NCBI RefSeq assembly: GCF_001265075.1
Contig: NZ_LFKO01000002.1
Span: 298,719-362,718, forward strand
Reading direction: 5' to 3'
DNA: 64,000 bases
Source: Salinicoccus sp. YB14-2
GTDB taxonomy: Bacteria; Bacillota; Bacilli; Staphylococcales; Salinicoccaceae
Part shown: positions 1 through 7,612 of the stretch, piece by piece
Numbering within the stretch: the first letter of the stretch is position 1
Layout: each line of letters starts with the position of its first letter
Translations under genes and position numbers: made by a program
Notes under the pieces: generated by a model
What the model was told of the DNA's origin: nothing
Database searches by the model: none
The model's input: the letters and a program-made list of their open reading frames with translations, nothing else

Positions 1-1593
1 GATTCAACTGCTATACATTTTGACGATACGGTTTACGGCGGAGACTTTCTGGCGAATCAGCCCCCGGTAAAAGCAATGACTGATGCTGCGCCGGAAATTA
101 TTCACCTGCTGGACCGTATGGGTGTGACGTTTAACAGAACGCCTGAAGGTCTCCTGGACTTCAGACGTTTTGGAGGTACTTTGTATCATAGAACGGCATA
201 TGCGGGTGCAACAACGGGGCAGCAGCTCTTGTACGCACTTGACGAGCAGGTCCGTAAACATGAAGTTGACGGTCTGGTGAATAAGTATGAAGGTTGGGAG
301 TTCCTCGGAGTAGTATTGGATGATGAAGGGAAATCACGCGGTATTACTGCGCAGAAGATAGACAGCGGCGAGATTGAAACATTCAAATCCGATGCAGTCA
401 TCATGGCGACAGGTGGTCCCGGCATTATCTTCGGTAAATCTACTAACTCTATGATCAACACCGGTTCAGCAGCCTCGGTTGTTTACCAGCAAGGTGCGGT
501 TTATGCGAACGGTGAATTCATTCAGATTCACCCCACTGCAATCCCGGGTGATGACAAGCTCCGTCTGATGAGTGAATCAGCTCGTGGTGAAGGTGGAAGA
601 ATCTGGACATATAAAGATGGTAAACCTTGGTATTTCTTAGAAGAGAAATATCCGGACTATGGTAACCTGGTTCCTCGTGATATCGCAACACGTGAAATAT
701 TCGACGTGTGTGTTAATCAAAAACTCGGTATCAATGGTGAGAACATGGTTTATCTTGACCTTTCACATAAAGATCCGCATGAACTGGATGTCAAGCTTGG
801 CGGTATTATCGAAATCTATGAGAAATTTACAGGGGACGACCCTCGTAAAGTTCCGATGAAAATCTTCCCGGCAGTTCACTACTCAATGGGTGGACTGTAC
901 GTCGACTACAATCAGATGACAAACGTACCCGGATTATTCGCTTCAGGTGAGTGTGATTACTCACAGCACGGCGGTAACCGTCTTGGTGCGAACTCATTAC
1001 TTTCTGCCATCTATGGCGGTATGGTCGCTGGTCCTAAAGCAATCGAATATGTTAAAGAACTTGATCAGTCTTATGAAGACCTTGATGATTCCATATATGA
1101 GAAAGCGAAAAAAGTTGAAGAAGATAAGTTCAATAATATCCTGAATATGGACGGCGAAGAAAATGCTTATGTCATCCATAAAGAGCTCGGTGAACTTATG
1201 ACGGACAATGTTACTGTTGTTAGACATAATGACCGCCTTGAAGAAACGGATAAGAAAATTGTTGAGTTGATGGAACGCTATAAGAACATCAACATCAATG
1301 ATACGAAAAAGTGGAGCAACCAGGCAGCATTCTTTACAAGACAGTTGTGGAACATGCTTGTACTGGCGCGTGTCATCACTATCGGTGCACTTAACCGTAA
1401 CGAATCACGCGGTGCCCATTACAAACCGGAGTTCCCTGAACGTAATGACGAAGAGTGGCTGAAAACTACCAAAGCGCATTTCGAAGGGGCACTGGAAGCA
1501 CCAAGATTTGAATATGTGGATGTTGATGTGAGCTTAATTCCGCCGCGTAAACGTGACTATACTTCAAAATCTACAGGAGGTGCCAAAAAATAA
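1..1593 (+). CDS. sdhA: Succinate dehydrogenase flavoprotein subunit, 5' truncated by window edge
   Basis: Oxidises succinate to fumarate as the FAD subunit of membrane complex II, linking the TCA cycle to the quinone pool. The reading frame is open from base 1, so the gene begins upstream; 530 codons are visible and roughly 60 N-terminal residues, including the usual FAD dinucleotide-binding start, are missing. Visible family signatures are HPTAIPG, SESARGEGGRIW, HYSMGGLYVD, GGNRLGANSLLSA and, near the C-terminus, ESRGAHYKPEFP. The first in-frame ATG (76) is internal, because the codons before it already match SdhA (STAIHFDDTVYGGDF). The stop overlaps the sdhB start by one base (TAATG), which indicates translational coupling. 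sdhC would be expected just outside the window. Confidence 0.97.
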   Translation, partial: DSTAIHFDDTVYGGDFLANQPPVKAMTDAAPEIIHLLDRMGVTFNRTPEGLLDFRRFGGTLYHRTAYAGATTGQQLLYALDEQVRKHEVDGLVNKYEGWEFLGVVLDDEGKSRGITAQKIDSGEIETFKSDAVIMATGGPGIIFGKSTNSMINTGSAASVVYQQGAVYANGEFIQIHPTAIPGDDKLRLMSESARGEGGRIWTYKDGKPWYFLEEKYPDYGNLVPRDIATREIFDVCVNQKLGINGENMVYLDLSHKDPHELDVKLGGIIEIYEKFTGDDPRKVPMKIFPAVHYSMGGLYVDYNQMTNVPGLFASGECDYSQHGGNRLGANSLLSAIYGGMVAGPKAIEYVKELDQSYEDLDDSIYEKAKKVEEDKFNNILNMDGEENAYVIHKELGELMTDNVTVVRHNDRLEETDKKIVELMERYKNININDTKKWSNQAAFFTRQLWNMLVLARVITIGALNRNESRGAHYKPEFPERNDEEWLKTTKAHFEGALEAPRFEYVDVDVSLIPPRKRDYTSKSTGGAKK

Positions 1594-2360
1594 TGGCTGA
1601 TAATAAAGTAATCAAGATAAATATAAAGCGTCAGGAAAATCCTGAGTCCAGTCCTTATTGGGAAGAATTCGAAGTCGGCTACCGTGAGAATATGAACGTC
1701 ATCAGTGCACTGATGGAAATTCAAAGAAACCCAGTGAATTCAAAAGGTGACAAAACAACACCTGTAACATGGGATATGAATTGTCTGGAAGAGGTCTGTG
1801 GTGCCTGTTCAATGGTCATCAACGGTACAGCAAGACAATCATGTACGGCGCTGATCGACCAGTTCGAGCAGCCGATTAAACTTGAGCCGATGTCAACATT
1901 CCCAATCGTCAAAGACTTGCAGGTCGACCGTTCATTCATGTTCGACAACTTGAAACGTGTTCAGGCATGGGTGCCGATCGACGGTACTCACGATCTTGGT
2001 CCAGGACCTAGAATGCCTGAGAAAAAGCGTCAGACGGCATACGAACTTTCAAAATGTATGAGTTGCGGTGTGTGTCTGGAAGTTTGTCCGAACGTTAATG
2101 ACAAATCAAGCTTCATGGGTGCAGCAGCAATTTCACAAGTGAGATTGTTCAACTTACACCCGACAGGCAGCATGAACAAAGATGAGCGTCTGGATGCTCT
2201 TATGGGTGTCGGCGGCATCGCTGAATGCGGCATGGCGCAAAACTGTGTAGAGGCGTGCCCGCAGGGTATTCCACTCACTACATCCATTGCTGCTATGCAA
2301 AGAGAAACAACTTTCCACATGTTCAAGTCATTTTTCGGAAGCGACCACCAGGTGGATTAA
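1593..2360 (+). CDS. sdhB: Succinate dehydrogenase iron-sulfur subunit
   Basis: Carries electrons from the SdhA flavin to quinone through three Fe-S clusters. The protein is 255 residues, normal for Gram-positive SdhB. The N-terminal ferredoxin-like domain carries the [2Fe-2S] cysteines (NCLEEVCGACSM and a later C). The C-terminal domain carries CMSCGVCLEVCPN and CGMAQNCVEACPQG for the [4Fe-4S] and [3Fe-4S] clusters. The start is fixed by AGGAGG at 1575-1580 inside the sdhA end and by the TAATG overlap. A strong terminator follows, so this closes the sdh operon. Confidence 0.97.
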   Translation: MADNKVIKINIKRQENPESSPYWEEFEVGYRENMNVISALMEIQRNPVNSKGDKTTPVTWDMNCLEEVCGACSMVINGTARQSCTALIDQFEQPIKLEPMSTFPIVKDLQVDRSFMFDNLKRVQAWVPIDGTHDLGPGPRMPEKKRQTAYELSKCMSCGVCLEVCPNVNDKSSFMGAAAISQVRLFNLHPTGSMNKDERLDALMGVGGIAECGMAQNCVEACPQGIPLTTSIAAMQRETTFHMFKSFFGSDHQVD

Positions 2361-2370
2361 TTAAAAGATT

Positions 2371-2401
2371 TAGGAAGAGCTCAGGCTCTTCCTATTTTTT
2401 T
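2371..2401 (+). terminator. Rho-independent terminator of the sdh operon
   Basis: A 9-bp perfect stem, AGGAAGAGC / GCTCTTCCT, with a TCAG loop is followed by a run of seven T. It lies directly after the sdhB stop. Confidence 0.9.
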
Positions 2402-2452
2402 ATGCCGATTTACGATATAATTAATTAAAAATGATAGTAGGGACTGGAATTT

Positions 2453-2896
2453 ATGGCAGATAAAGATTTGATCATTTCAATAGAAAAATCTATCAGGTAT
2501 ATTTCAGTACATGTCAGAGCGCATGGCCGTGAAATATTAAAAGAATACGAAATTTCCCCTCCGCAGTTTGTTGCCCTGCAATGGGTGGGTGACAAAGAAG
2601 GGATCACGATCGGTGAACTGTCCAACAGAATGTATCTTGCGCATTCTACGACAACTGATATTGTAGATAAATTGGAAAAATTACAATTGGTTAAAAGATA
2701 TAAGTCCGAGAAGGACAAACGTCTTGTACTTGTGAAGATGGAAAAGACAGGTAGAGAAATCATCAATAAAGTTATCAATAAACGAATTTCCTATATCCGC
2801 GATATTACCGCTCACCTGGACAAAGAAAAACTCGACTTGCTGCCTGAAGTTTTGGAATCGATTTTGAGGGAAAGTGAAAAGATCACTCATGGATAG
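2453..2896 (+). CDS. MarR family transcriptional regulator
   Basis: A 147-residue winged-helix regulator. The N-terminal helices lead into the recognition region around residues 45-80 (ISPPQFVALQWV, GITIGELSNRMYLAHSTTTDIVDKL) and the wing KDKRLVLVKM, the usual MarR layout. The C-terminal helix would dimerise. The ligand and targets cannot be read from sequence. A MarR gene next to the glutamate racemase gene is also known in Bacillus subtilis (ysmB beside racE), so this is probably its counterpart. Its end overlaps murI by 8 bases, so the two are likely co-transcribed. A TATAAT-like element at 2416-2421 precedes it; the Shine-Dalgarno is weak. Confidence 0.85.
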   Translation: MADKDLIISIEKSIRYISVHVRAHGREILKEYEISPPQFVALQWVGDKEGITIGELSNRMYLAHSTTTDIVDKLEKLQLVKRYKSEKDKRLVLVKMEKTGREIINKVINKRISYIRDITAHLDKEKLDLLPEVLESILRESEKITHG

Positions 2897-3686
2897 ACCA
2901 ATCGGTGTCATGGATTCAGGTGTTGGCGGCATGACAGTAGTCAGAGAAATCGTCAGGCAGCTTCCTAATGAAAAAATTATGTATTTCGGCGATATTTCAA
3001 GGTGCCCATATGGTGAGAAAAGTCAGGAAGATGTAAGGGATTATACAATTCAGATTGCTGATTATCTGGTGGATAAGGGTATTAAAATGCTCGTTATCGC
3101 CTGTAATACAGCAACAGCCGCAGCACTAGAGATATTAAAGGAACGTCTGGATATTCCTGTCCTTGGAGTGATTCAGCCGGGAGCGAGAAGTGCTATCCAA
3201 AATAGTAGAAACGAAAAGGTACTGGTGCTGGCAACATCCGGCACAGTCGAATCAAATGCATACAGTGATGCAATAAAAGGCATCAACAGCGGTTTTTCAG
3301 TATCCAGCCTCGCCTGTCCAAAATTTGTACCATTGGTTGAAGAATTGAGATATAAAGATGATGTGGTATCTGGAATCATCATCCATCAGTCTTTGAAAAG
3401 ACACAGGCATACCGATGCTGATACAATTATACTGGGCTGTACGCATTACCCTCTGCTTTCTGCAGGTATAAGGAATTATTTTAATAATGAAAAGAAAGTG
3501 ATCGATTCCGGGTATGAGACTGCCCGTGAAACGAGCACCATCCTAAATTATAATAATCTGCTCAGAATAACGGGTGACGAAATAGAGCATACGATATTGA
3601 TCAACGGTGACAGCAGCCGTTTTGAGTATGTCCTCAGGGATTGGCTGCCGGGACTGGATTATCAGATTCAAGAAATTAAATTGTAG
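2889..3686 (+). CDS. murI: Glutamate racemase
   Basis: Interconverts L- and D-glutamate to supply D-Glu for peptidoglycan stem peptides. The N-terminal PIGVMDSGVGG holds the acid/base Asp and Ser. The two catalytic cysteines lie in ACNTATAAA and LGCTHYPLL. With the ATG at 2889 the protein has 265 residues and starts MDRPIGV, matching staphylococcal and Bacillus MurI/RacE. A GTG at 2874 is in frame and would add five residues, but the GAGGG before it sits only three bases away. The start lies inside the marR end, so expression is probably coupled. Confidence 0.95.
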   Translation: MDRPIGVMDSGVGGMTVVREIVRQLPNEKIMYFGDISRCPYGEKSQEDVRDYTIQIADYLVDKGIKMLVIACNTATAAALEILKERLDIPVLGVIQPGARSAIQNSRNEKVLVLATSGTVESNAYSDAIKGINSGFSVSSLACPKFVPLVEELRYKDDVVSGIIIHQSLKRHRHTDADTIILGCTHYPLLSAGIRNYFNNEKKVIDSGYETARETSTILNYNNLLRITGDEIEHTILINGDSSRFEYVLRDWLPGLDYQIQEIKL

Positions 3687-3694
3687 GTGGAATA

Positions 3695-4291
3695 ATGAAA
3701 GGAAAAATAGTAATTGCAACAGGGAATCAAGGGAAAATCAATGATTTTAAAGCTGTATTTACAGATTATGATGTCGTCGGGATTAAAGAGATGCTGTCAG
3801 ACTTTGAAGTTGAAGAAACGGCGGATACTTTCAGCGGCAACGCAATATTAAAAGCAGAGGCGGCATCAGAAGCGCTCGGACTGCCTGTCATCAGCGATGA
3901 TTCAGGTTTGTCTGTTGAGGCACTCTCAGGTGCGCCCGGTGTTTATTCTGCAAGGTATTCAGGTGAATATGCAACGGATGAGAGGAACAACGCCAAACTG
4001 CTCGAAGCAATGGAAGGTGTTTCGGAAAGGAGTGCTTATTTCACTTGTGTCATTGCCCTCAGTATTCCTGGTGAGGAGACGAGGACGTATACCGGAAAAT
4101 TGGAAGGTGAGATATTAACCGAGCCTTTCGGCACTTCCGGTTTTGGATATGATCCTTTGTTCAAAACTTATGAGGGAATATATCTCGGCATGATTAACAG
4201 TGGAGAAAAAGGGAAAATAAGTCATAGAAGCAAAGCATTGAATGAACTGATGAAAGATAAAGAAGTCTTTGAAAAATTAACTTCAAATTAA
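3695..4291 (+). CDS. XTP/dITP diphosphatase (RdgB/HAM1 family)
   Basis: Hydrolyses non-canonical purine nucleoside triphosphates (ITP, dITP, XTP) to monophosphates and pyrophosphate, keeping them out of DNA and RNA. It has 198 residues, the family length. The N-terminal IATGNQGK motif binds the phosphates; SDDSGLSVEAL and GFGYDPLF are the conserved metal/substrate segments, and SHRSKAL lies near the C-terminus. It follows murI by 8 bases with the Shine-Dalgarno GTAGGTGG. The order murI-rdgB-yfcE is conserved in staphylococci, where this gene is often called xdp or ysnA. Confidence 0.95.
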   Translation: MKGKIVIATGNQGKINDFKAVFTDYDVVGIKEMLSDFEVEETADTFSGNAILKAEAASEALGLPVISDDSGLSVEALSGAPGVYSARYSGEYATDERNNAKLLEAMEGVSERSAYFTCVIALSIPGEETRTYTGKLEGEILTEPFGTSGFGYDPLFKTYEGIYLGMINSGEKGKISHRSKALNELMKDKEVFEKLTSN

Positions 4292-4304
4292 AAGGAGAAT
4301 TTTA

Positions 4305-4793
4305 ATGAGAGTTTTAATTGTCAGTGACAATCATGGAGAGGAAGAAATCGTTCAAAGTGCGTTGGATCATAATCCGGGCGATTTGAATATCCACCTCGGG
4401 GACAGTGAGTTTTTGTTTGATTATAATGAACTTGAAAAATTCAGCAAAGTCAGAGGCAATGTGGATGATGACAGCCGGTTCCCGGTGGAGGCGCATGATG
4501 AAGATGCGAATATATTCTTAACTCACGGACATTTATATAACATCAAGGGCGACCGTGAAGTGCTGAGTGAGCGGGCGCTTGAGTTTGGAGCGAAGTATGC
4601 TTTATACGGCCACTCGCATATTGCACTTGCCGAGAATATAAACGGAGTATTCTGTATCAACCCGGGGAGCATTTCCATCCCGAAAGGTAAGTGGGAAGCG
4701 AGTTACTGTGTGCTTGATACAGAGAAAGATACGGTGGAGTACTTTAACAGAGCCCACGAAATGTTCGAAGAAGTTAATCTTTTGGATCTATAA
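4305..4793 (+). CDS. YfcE/MJ0936-type metallophosphoesterase
   Basis: A 162-residue member of the calcineurin-like phosphoesterase superfamily, related to E. coli YfcE and B. subtilis YsnB. Metal ligands are visible in order: SDNHG (Asp, His), HLGDSE (Asp), RGNVD (Asn), LTHGH and YGHSH. Family members hydrolyse phosphodiesters in vitro; the physiological substrate is not established. A strong AAAGGAG precedes the ATG, 13 bases after the previous stop, so it is the last gene of the murI transcript before a terminator. Confidence 0.93.
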   Translation: MRVLIVSDNHGEEEIVQSALDHNPGDLNIHLGDSEFLFDYNELEKFSKVRGNVDDDSRFPVEAHDEDANIFLTHGHLYNIKGDREVLSERALEFGAKYALYGHSHIALAENINGVFCINPGSISIPKGKWEASYCVLDTEKDTVEYFNRAHEMFEEVNLLDL

Positions 4794-4800
4794 AGACAGA

Positions 4801-4834
4801 AAGGGAGATAACAGAATGTTATTTCCCTTTTTTA
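4801..4834. terminator. Terminator between convergent genes
   Basis: AAGGGAGATAACA pairs with TGTTATTTCCCTT (one G-T pair) across a short loop, followed by six T on the plus strand. It ends the murI-yfcE transcript and touches the stop codon of the convergent gene. Confidence 0.85.
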
Positions 4835-5068
4835 TTCAATCAGGCGGGTGAGAAGCATCAGGGCAGTGAGGAATAAGAGACTGACTGTGAATATATTCAG
4901 TGTGATCTGTTTTTTCGTGTACAGTATAATTATGATCAGGATGAATAGACCGCTTAAAATAGAAAACAGCACAGCATTCATATCGAATGAACTGTAGCGC
5001 ATCGTCAAATAAAGTAAAGCGATTATTATAAAATATGTAGATAAAAAGATATGGATTGGCTGTTTCAT
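4832..5068 (-). CDS. Small membrane protein of unknown function
   Basis: 78 residues with three hydrophobic stretches (about residues 6-22, 31-49 and 56-73) separated by short polar turns, so probably a three-pass membrane protein. I recognise no family. It is credible as a gene because AAGGGGAA stands 6-7 bases before the ATG on the minus strand and the frame fills the gap up to the convergent terminator. It diverges from the DCC-family gene with only about 35 bp between them. Function cannot be inferred. Confidence 0.6.
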   Translation of the reverse strand: MKQPIHIFLSTYFIIIALLYLTMRYSSFDMNAVLFSILSGLFILIIIILYTKKQITLNIFTVSLLFLTALMLLTRLIE

Positions 5069-5103
5069 CGTATTCCCCTTTATATTATGATAGGAGTGTT
5101 ATT

Positions 5104-5463
5104 ATTAGTATATTATATTTCGACGATGACTGTATAATGTGTAACACATTTGCGAAGTGGATAGTGAAGATGGACCGCCGGGAAAAAATTTATTTTGCAT
5201 CAATAAAAGAACTTGAAGATATTTTACCAAAAAATATAGACTCTGCAGTCTATTATTCGGACGACCTTTATATCAGGAGCGATGCAGTGATAGAAGTGCT
5301 GAATGATGCAACGAATACTAGAGTATTCAGTGTTATCAAAGTGATGCCTGAATTTTTCAGAAACCGTCTGTATGATTTTATCGCAGGCAACAGACACCGT
5401 CTGAACAAAGGTGATTCCTGTGAAATCAACCCGAAAGTCAGAAAAAGAATTATTTCATCATAA
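5104..5463 (+). CDS. DCC-family thiol-disulfide oxidoreductase-like protein (YuxK type)
   Basis: The start reads ILYFDDDCIMCNTFAKW, the DxxCxxC thioredoxin-like signature of the DCC family, followed by the family's VKMDRREKIYFASI and a mid-protein segment YYSDDLYIRSDAVIEVL. Members are predicted disulfide oxidoreductases of unknown substrate. The start is unusual. A good AGGAG lies at 5092-5096, but the only codons at the right distance are ATT (5101 and 5104); the nearest standard in-frame starts are a TTG at 5056, overlapping the divergent gene with no Shine-Dalgarno, and an ATG at 5137, which is past the first active-site Cys. I place the start at the ATT at 5104 (119 residues), tentatively. 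Confidence 0.75.
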   Translation: MSILYFDDDCIMCNTFAKWIVKMDRREKIYFASIKELEDILPKNIDSAVYYSDDLYIRSDAVIEVLNDATNTRVFSVIKVMPEFFRNRLYDFIAGNRHRLNKGDSCEINPKVRKRIISS

Positions 5464-5480
5464 GAAAGTAAGTGAAGACA

Positions 5481-6032
5481 ATGATTAGAATCTATATAGA
5501 TGAGGACACACAGCTGCGTGAACTGACCCAGCGGGACCGTAAAATGATATTTGAAGTCGTCAACAATAATCGTGTGTATTTGAAAAGGTGGCTGCCGTGG
5601 CTGGATTATACGACGAGCTCACACAGATATGTGACGATGATAAAGTCATGGCAGCAAAATATCGAGCTCGGCACAGGGATGGAACTTGGCTTGTTCTATA
5701 AAGACGAGTTCATCGGGATGTGCGGCTACACCTCAATCGATCCGAATTCCAAACGGGGACAGATCGGCTACTGGATCAGCAGGGATTACGAAGGGCACGG
5801 TTTGATGAGTAAAAGTGTGGAGGCCATCGTTACCCATGGGTTTGAAAAACTAAAATTGAACCGTATAGAAATCGTCTGCGGTGTGAATAATTTAAGGAGC
5901 CGAAAATTACCGGAGTCGCTCAATTTCACGGAAGAAGGTGTCATGAAGGAATATGAATTTTTGTATGACCATTTTCATGACTGCATTTTATACCGCATGC
6001 TGAAGAGTGAATGGCATACTCAAAATGTTTAG
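5481..6032 (+). CDS. GNAT acetyltransferase, RimJ/RimL type
   Basis: 183 residues from the ATG at 5481; an in-frame GTG at 5472 is an alternative. The RimL-like signature RVYLKRWLPWLDYT lies near the N-terminus. IGYWISRDYEGHGLMSKSV is the acetyl-CoA pyrophosphate loop (normally R/Q-x-x-G-x-G/A; here EGHGL) and LNRIEIVCGVNNLRSRKL is the following strand-helix. Relatives acetylate ribosomal protein N-termini or small amines; the substrate is unknown here. It follows the DCC gene by about 17 bases and may share its transcript. Its last codons contain the -35 of the next promoter. Confidence 0.88.
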   Translation: MIRIYIDEDTQLRELTQRDRKMIFEVVNNNRVYLKRWLPWLDYTTSSHRYVTMIKSWQQNIELGTGMELGLFYKDEFIGMCGYTSIDPNSKRGQIGYWISRDYEGHGLMSKSVEAIVTHGFEKLKLNRIEIVCGVNNLRSRKLPESLNFTEEGVMKEYEFLYDHFHDCILYRMLKSEWHTQNV

Positions 6033-6052
6033 ATGAGATTAATCAGTGGTAT
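6027..6052 (+). promoter_or_regulatory. SigB-like promoter of the csbD gene
   Basis: GTTTAG (6027-6032), 14 bases, then TGGTAT (6047-6052). The general-stress sigma-B consensus is GTTTAA-N12-15-GGGTAT, so there is one mismatch in each box. The -35 overlaps the stop codon of the preceding gene. csbD is a known sigma-B target in Bacillus, which supports the reading. Confidence 0.6.
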
Positions 6053-6085
6053 TGGAAGTTACACATTACATGAGAGGTGTTATAT

Positions 6086-6283
6086 ATGAGTGACGAAAGC
6101 AGAAAAGAACAGACTAAAGGTAATTTGAAAGAAACAATCGGCAATGTAACCGGTGATAAAGATTTGGAATCAGAAGGAAAAAAAGATAAAAATTCAGGAA
6201 AAGCAAAAGAATTTGTCGAAAATGCCAAAGATAAGGCGAACGAAACGATTGATAAATTTACGAAAGACGATAAGGACCGTTAG
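6086..6283 (+). CDS. CsbD family stress protein
   Basis: 65 residues, very hydrophilic and Lys/Glu/Asp-rich, with the CsbD core [18 protein letters not shown] followed by [21 protein letters not shown]. CsbD-like proteins (E. coli YjbJ, staphylococcal homologues) are abundant general-stress proteins of unknown biochemical role. The start is the ATG at 6086, eight bases after GAGAGG; a GTG at 6077 in frame is part of the Shine-Dalgarno region. It stands alone between a SigB-like promoter and a terminator. Confidence 0.92.
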   Translation: MSDESRKEQTKGNLKETIGNVTGDKDLESEGKKDKNSGKAKEFVENAKDKANETIDKFTKDDKDR

Positions 6284-6306
6284 AATTTTATAAACGTTTG
6301 AAGCAG

Positions 6307-6341
6307 ACCACTGAAACGCAGTTCGGATTTCAGTGGTTTTT
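6307..6341 (+). terminator. Terminator after csbD
   Basis: ACCACTGAAA pairs perfectly with TTTCAGTGGT across an 11-base loop and is followed by TTTT. Confidence 0.85.
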
Positions 6342-6541
6342 GCTGTATGTAGGCTGAATGGTTGGCCATCGGTCTTTATTCGTATGGCTTCGTGGTTTTA
6401 TGCCATTTATACTATTATCAGAGCTCGTTATGAATACTTTCCATATTTCGAGTGATTTGTTCGAAAATTGTGGTTGGACTTTGGGGACTTCGAAGATTAT
6501 CAAGACAAATTCGAATCCGGCTATATTAAATTCATGTAAAT
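6342..6541. other. Gene-free stretch with possible decayed repeat
   Basis: A 61-codon frame (6358-6543, plus) lacks a Shine-Dalgarno and resembles no protein I know, so I do not call it. Part of it (about 6422-6475: CTCGTTATGAATACTT, then TTTCGAGT) loosely resembles the repeat units at 39.5-39.66 kb and may be a decayed copy. Confidence 0.35.
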
Positions 6542-6573
6542 AAAAAACTGCTCCCGGAATGTTGGAAGCAGTG
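6542..6573 (-). terminator. Terminator after tRNA-Arg(CCT)
   Basis: On the minus strand ACTGCTTCC pairs with GGGAGCAGT (one G-T pair) across an 8-base loop, followed by TTTTTT. Confidence 0.8.
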
Positions 6574-6585
6574 TTGATTCAAAAG

Positions 6586-6659
6586 CGTCCCGGGAGGGGT
6601 TCGAACCCCCGACCTATGGCTTAGGAGGCCATTGCTCTATCCAGCTGAGCTACCGGGAC
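6586..6659 (-). tRNA. tRNA-Arg, anticodon CCT
   Basis: A complete 74-nt cloverleaf. The acceptor GTCCCGG pairs with CCGGGAC, the D-arm is GCTC..GAGC, the anticodon stem is ATGGC/GCCAT with loop CTCCTAA, and the T-arm is GGGGG-TTCGAAC-CCCTC. Loop positions 34-36 are CCT, reading AGG. CCA is not encoded. It lies downstream of a second arginine tRNA on the same strand, with a terminator-like hairpin between them. Confidence 0.96.
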
Positions 6660-6660
6660 A

Positions 6661-6692
6661 AAAAAACCCCAGTAAACCGATGTTTACCAGGG
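6661..6692 (-). terminator. Terminator-like hairpin between the two tRNA-Arg genes
   Basis: On the minus strand CCCTGGTAAAC pairs with GTTTACTGGGG (two wobble pairs) over a CGAT loop, followed by a T-run that abuts the 5' end of tRNA-Arg(CCT). It could end the tRNA-Arg(TCT) transcript or act as a processing hairpin. Confidence 0.65.
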
Positions 6693-6720
6693 TATGTAAA
6701 TTTAGAAGCATATTCCGTAG

Positions 6721-6794
<74 letters not shown>

Positions 6795-6813
6795 TTAATT
6801 AAGAACAAATTCA

Positions 6814-6843
6814 ATTATAATCAATAAAGCGGTCATAAGTCAA
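6814..6843 (-). promoter_or_regulatory. Sigma-A promoter of the tRNA-Arg genes
   Basis: On the minus strand TTGACT (6843-6838), 18 bases, TATAAT (6819-6814), about 20 bases upstream of the mature tRNA-Arg(TCT) 5' end. Confidence 0.75.
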
Positions 6844-6991
6844 TTATTAATTTAAAATTAATAATGTGAAATTACATTATATTAATGAAGTTTACAAATT
6901 ATTATAAAAAAGTTATTGTCTTATTTGATTTACAAGTAAAAAAACGTTTTATAGAATGATATGTGACGAAATAAAAATTAGGAGAAAGATC

Positions 6992-7612
6992 ATGAGTAAA
7001 TTTGATGAACAGATTTTAGTCGTACCAAGAGAACCACTATTTAATTCAGAAGAGAATACTTTTAATGGCTTCATCGGCAAAGATGATCCACGCTATCCTG
7101 CCATTGTTGATACTTTTAAAAATTATGATGTGAAGCGCCGCGGTGATATGGAAGAAGATACATCCTATAAACAACTGATCAGCTACGTCATCATTTCTAC
7201 TGCTGATGATAAGGAAACTCTAGTTTACGAAAGACTCGGAGGCGGGGGAGAACAAAGACTTCATGGTCTGCTCTCGATTGGTGTCGGCGGTCATATGAAT
7301 GATATACCGGAAGTGACGGACATAGATGAAAAGCTGTCAATCAACGCTAAGCGCGAGCTTGAAGAGGAAGTGGGCCTGGTCGGTGACGATGTGAGTGATA
7401 TAGAAATCATGGGACTGATCAACGATGATGAAAATGATGTCGGACTTGTTCACATAGGTCTTGTACTGAAGGTTTCGGTTGATAAAGACAGTGTATCGAA
7501 TATGGAAGCTGATACTCTGGCTTTGAAATGGACAAATAATAATGAATTGTCAGATCTTTCACCTTATGAATCTTGGAGCGAATTAATCATTCGTGATGCT
7601 TATGGCAGATAA
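6992..7612 (+). CDS. NUDIX hydrolase family protein
   Basis: 206 residues from the ATG at 6992, which follows AGGAGAAAGATC; the longer frame from 6956 lacks a Shine-Dalgarno. The NUDIX region is GVGGHMN then RELEEEVGL, matching the RExxEExG core of the box, with an insertion between the leading Gly and the core. NUDIX enzymes cleave nucleoside diphosphates linked to another moiety; the substrate here is not predictable. The end overlaps the next gene by 11 bases, so the two form an operon upstream of tig. Confidence 0.85.
   Translation: MSKFDEQILVVPREPLFNSEENTFNGFIGKDDPRYPAIVDTFKNYDVKRRGDMEEDTSYKQLISYVIISTADDKETLVYERLGGGGEQRLHGLLSIGVGGHMNDIPEVTDIDEKLSINAKRELEEEVGLVGDDVSDIEIMGLINDDENDVGLVHIGLVLKVSVDKDSVSNMEADTLALKWTNNNELSDLSPYESWSELIIRDAYGR

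Noticed and set aside
2874-2888. GTG start five codons upstream of murI
   Set aside because: The GAGGG is only three bases before it; MDRPIGV at 2889 matches the family start.
5056-5103. TTG start for the DCC-family gene
   Set aside because: No Shine-Dalgarno and the added residues do not resemble the family; it also overlaps the divergent gene.
6358-6543. 61-codon plus-strand frame
   Set aside because: No Shine-Dalgarno, low-complexity composition, no protein resemblance, and it lies between two terminators in a region that looks like decayed repeat.
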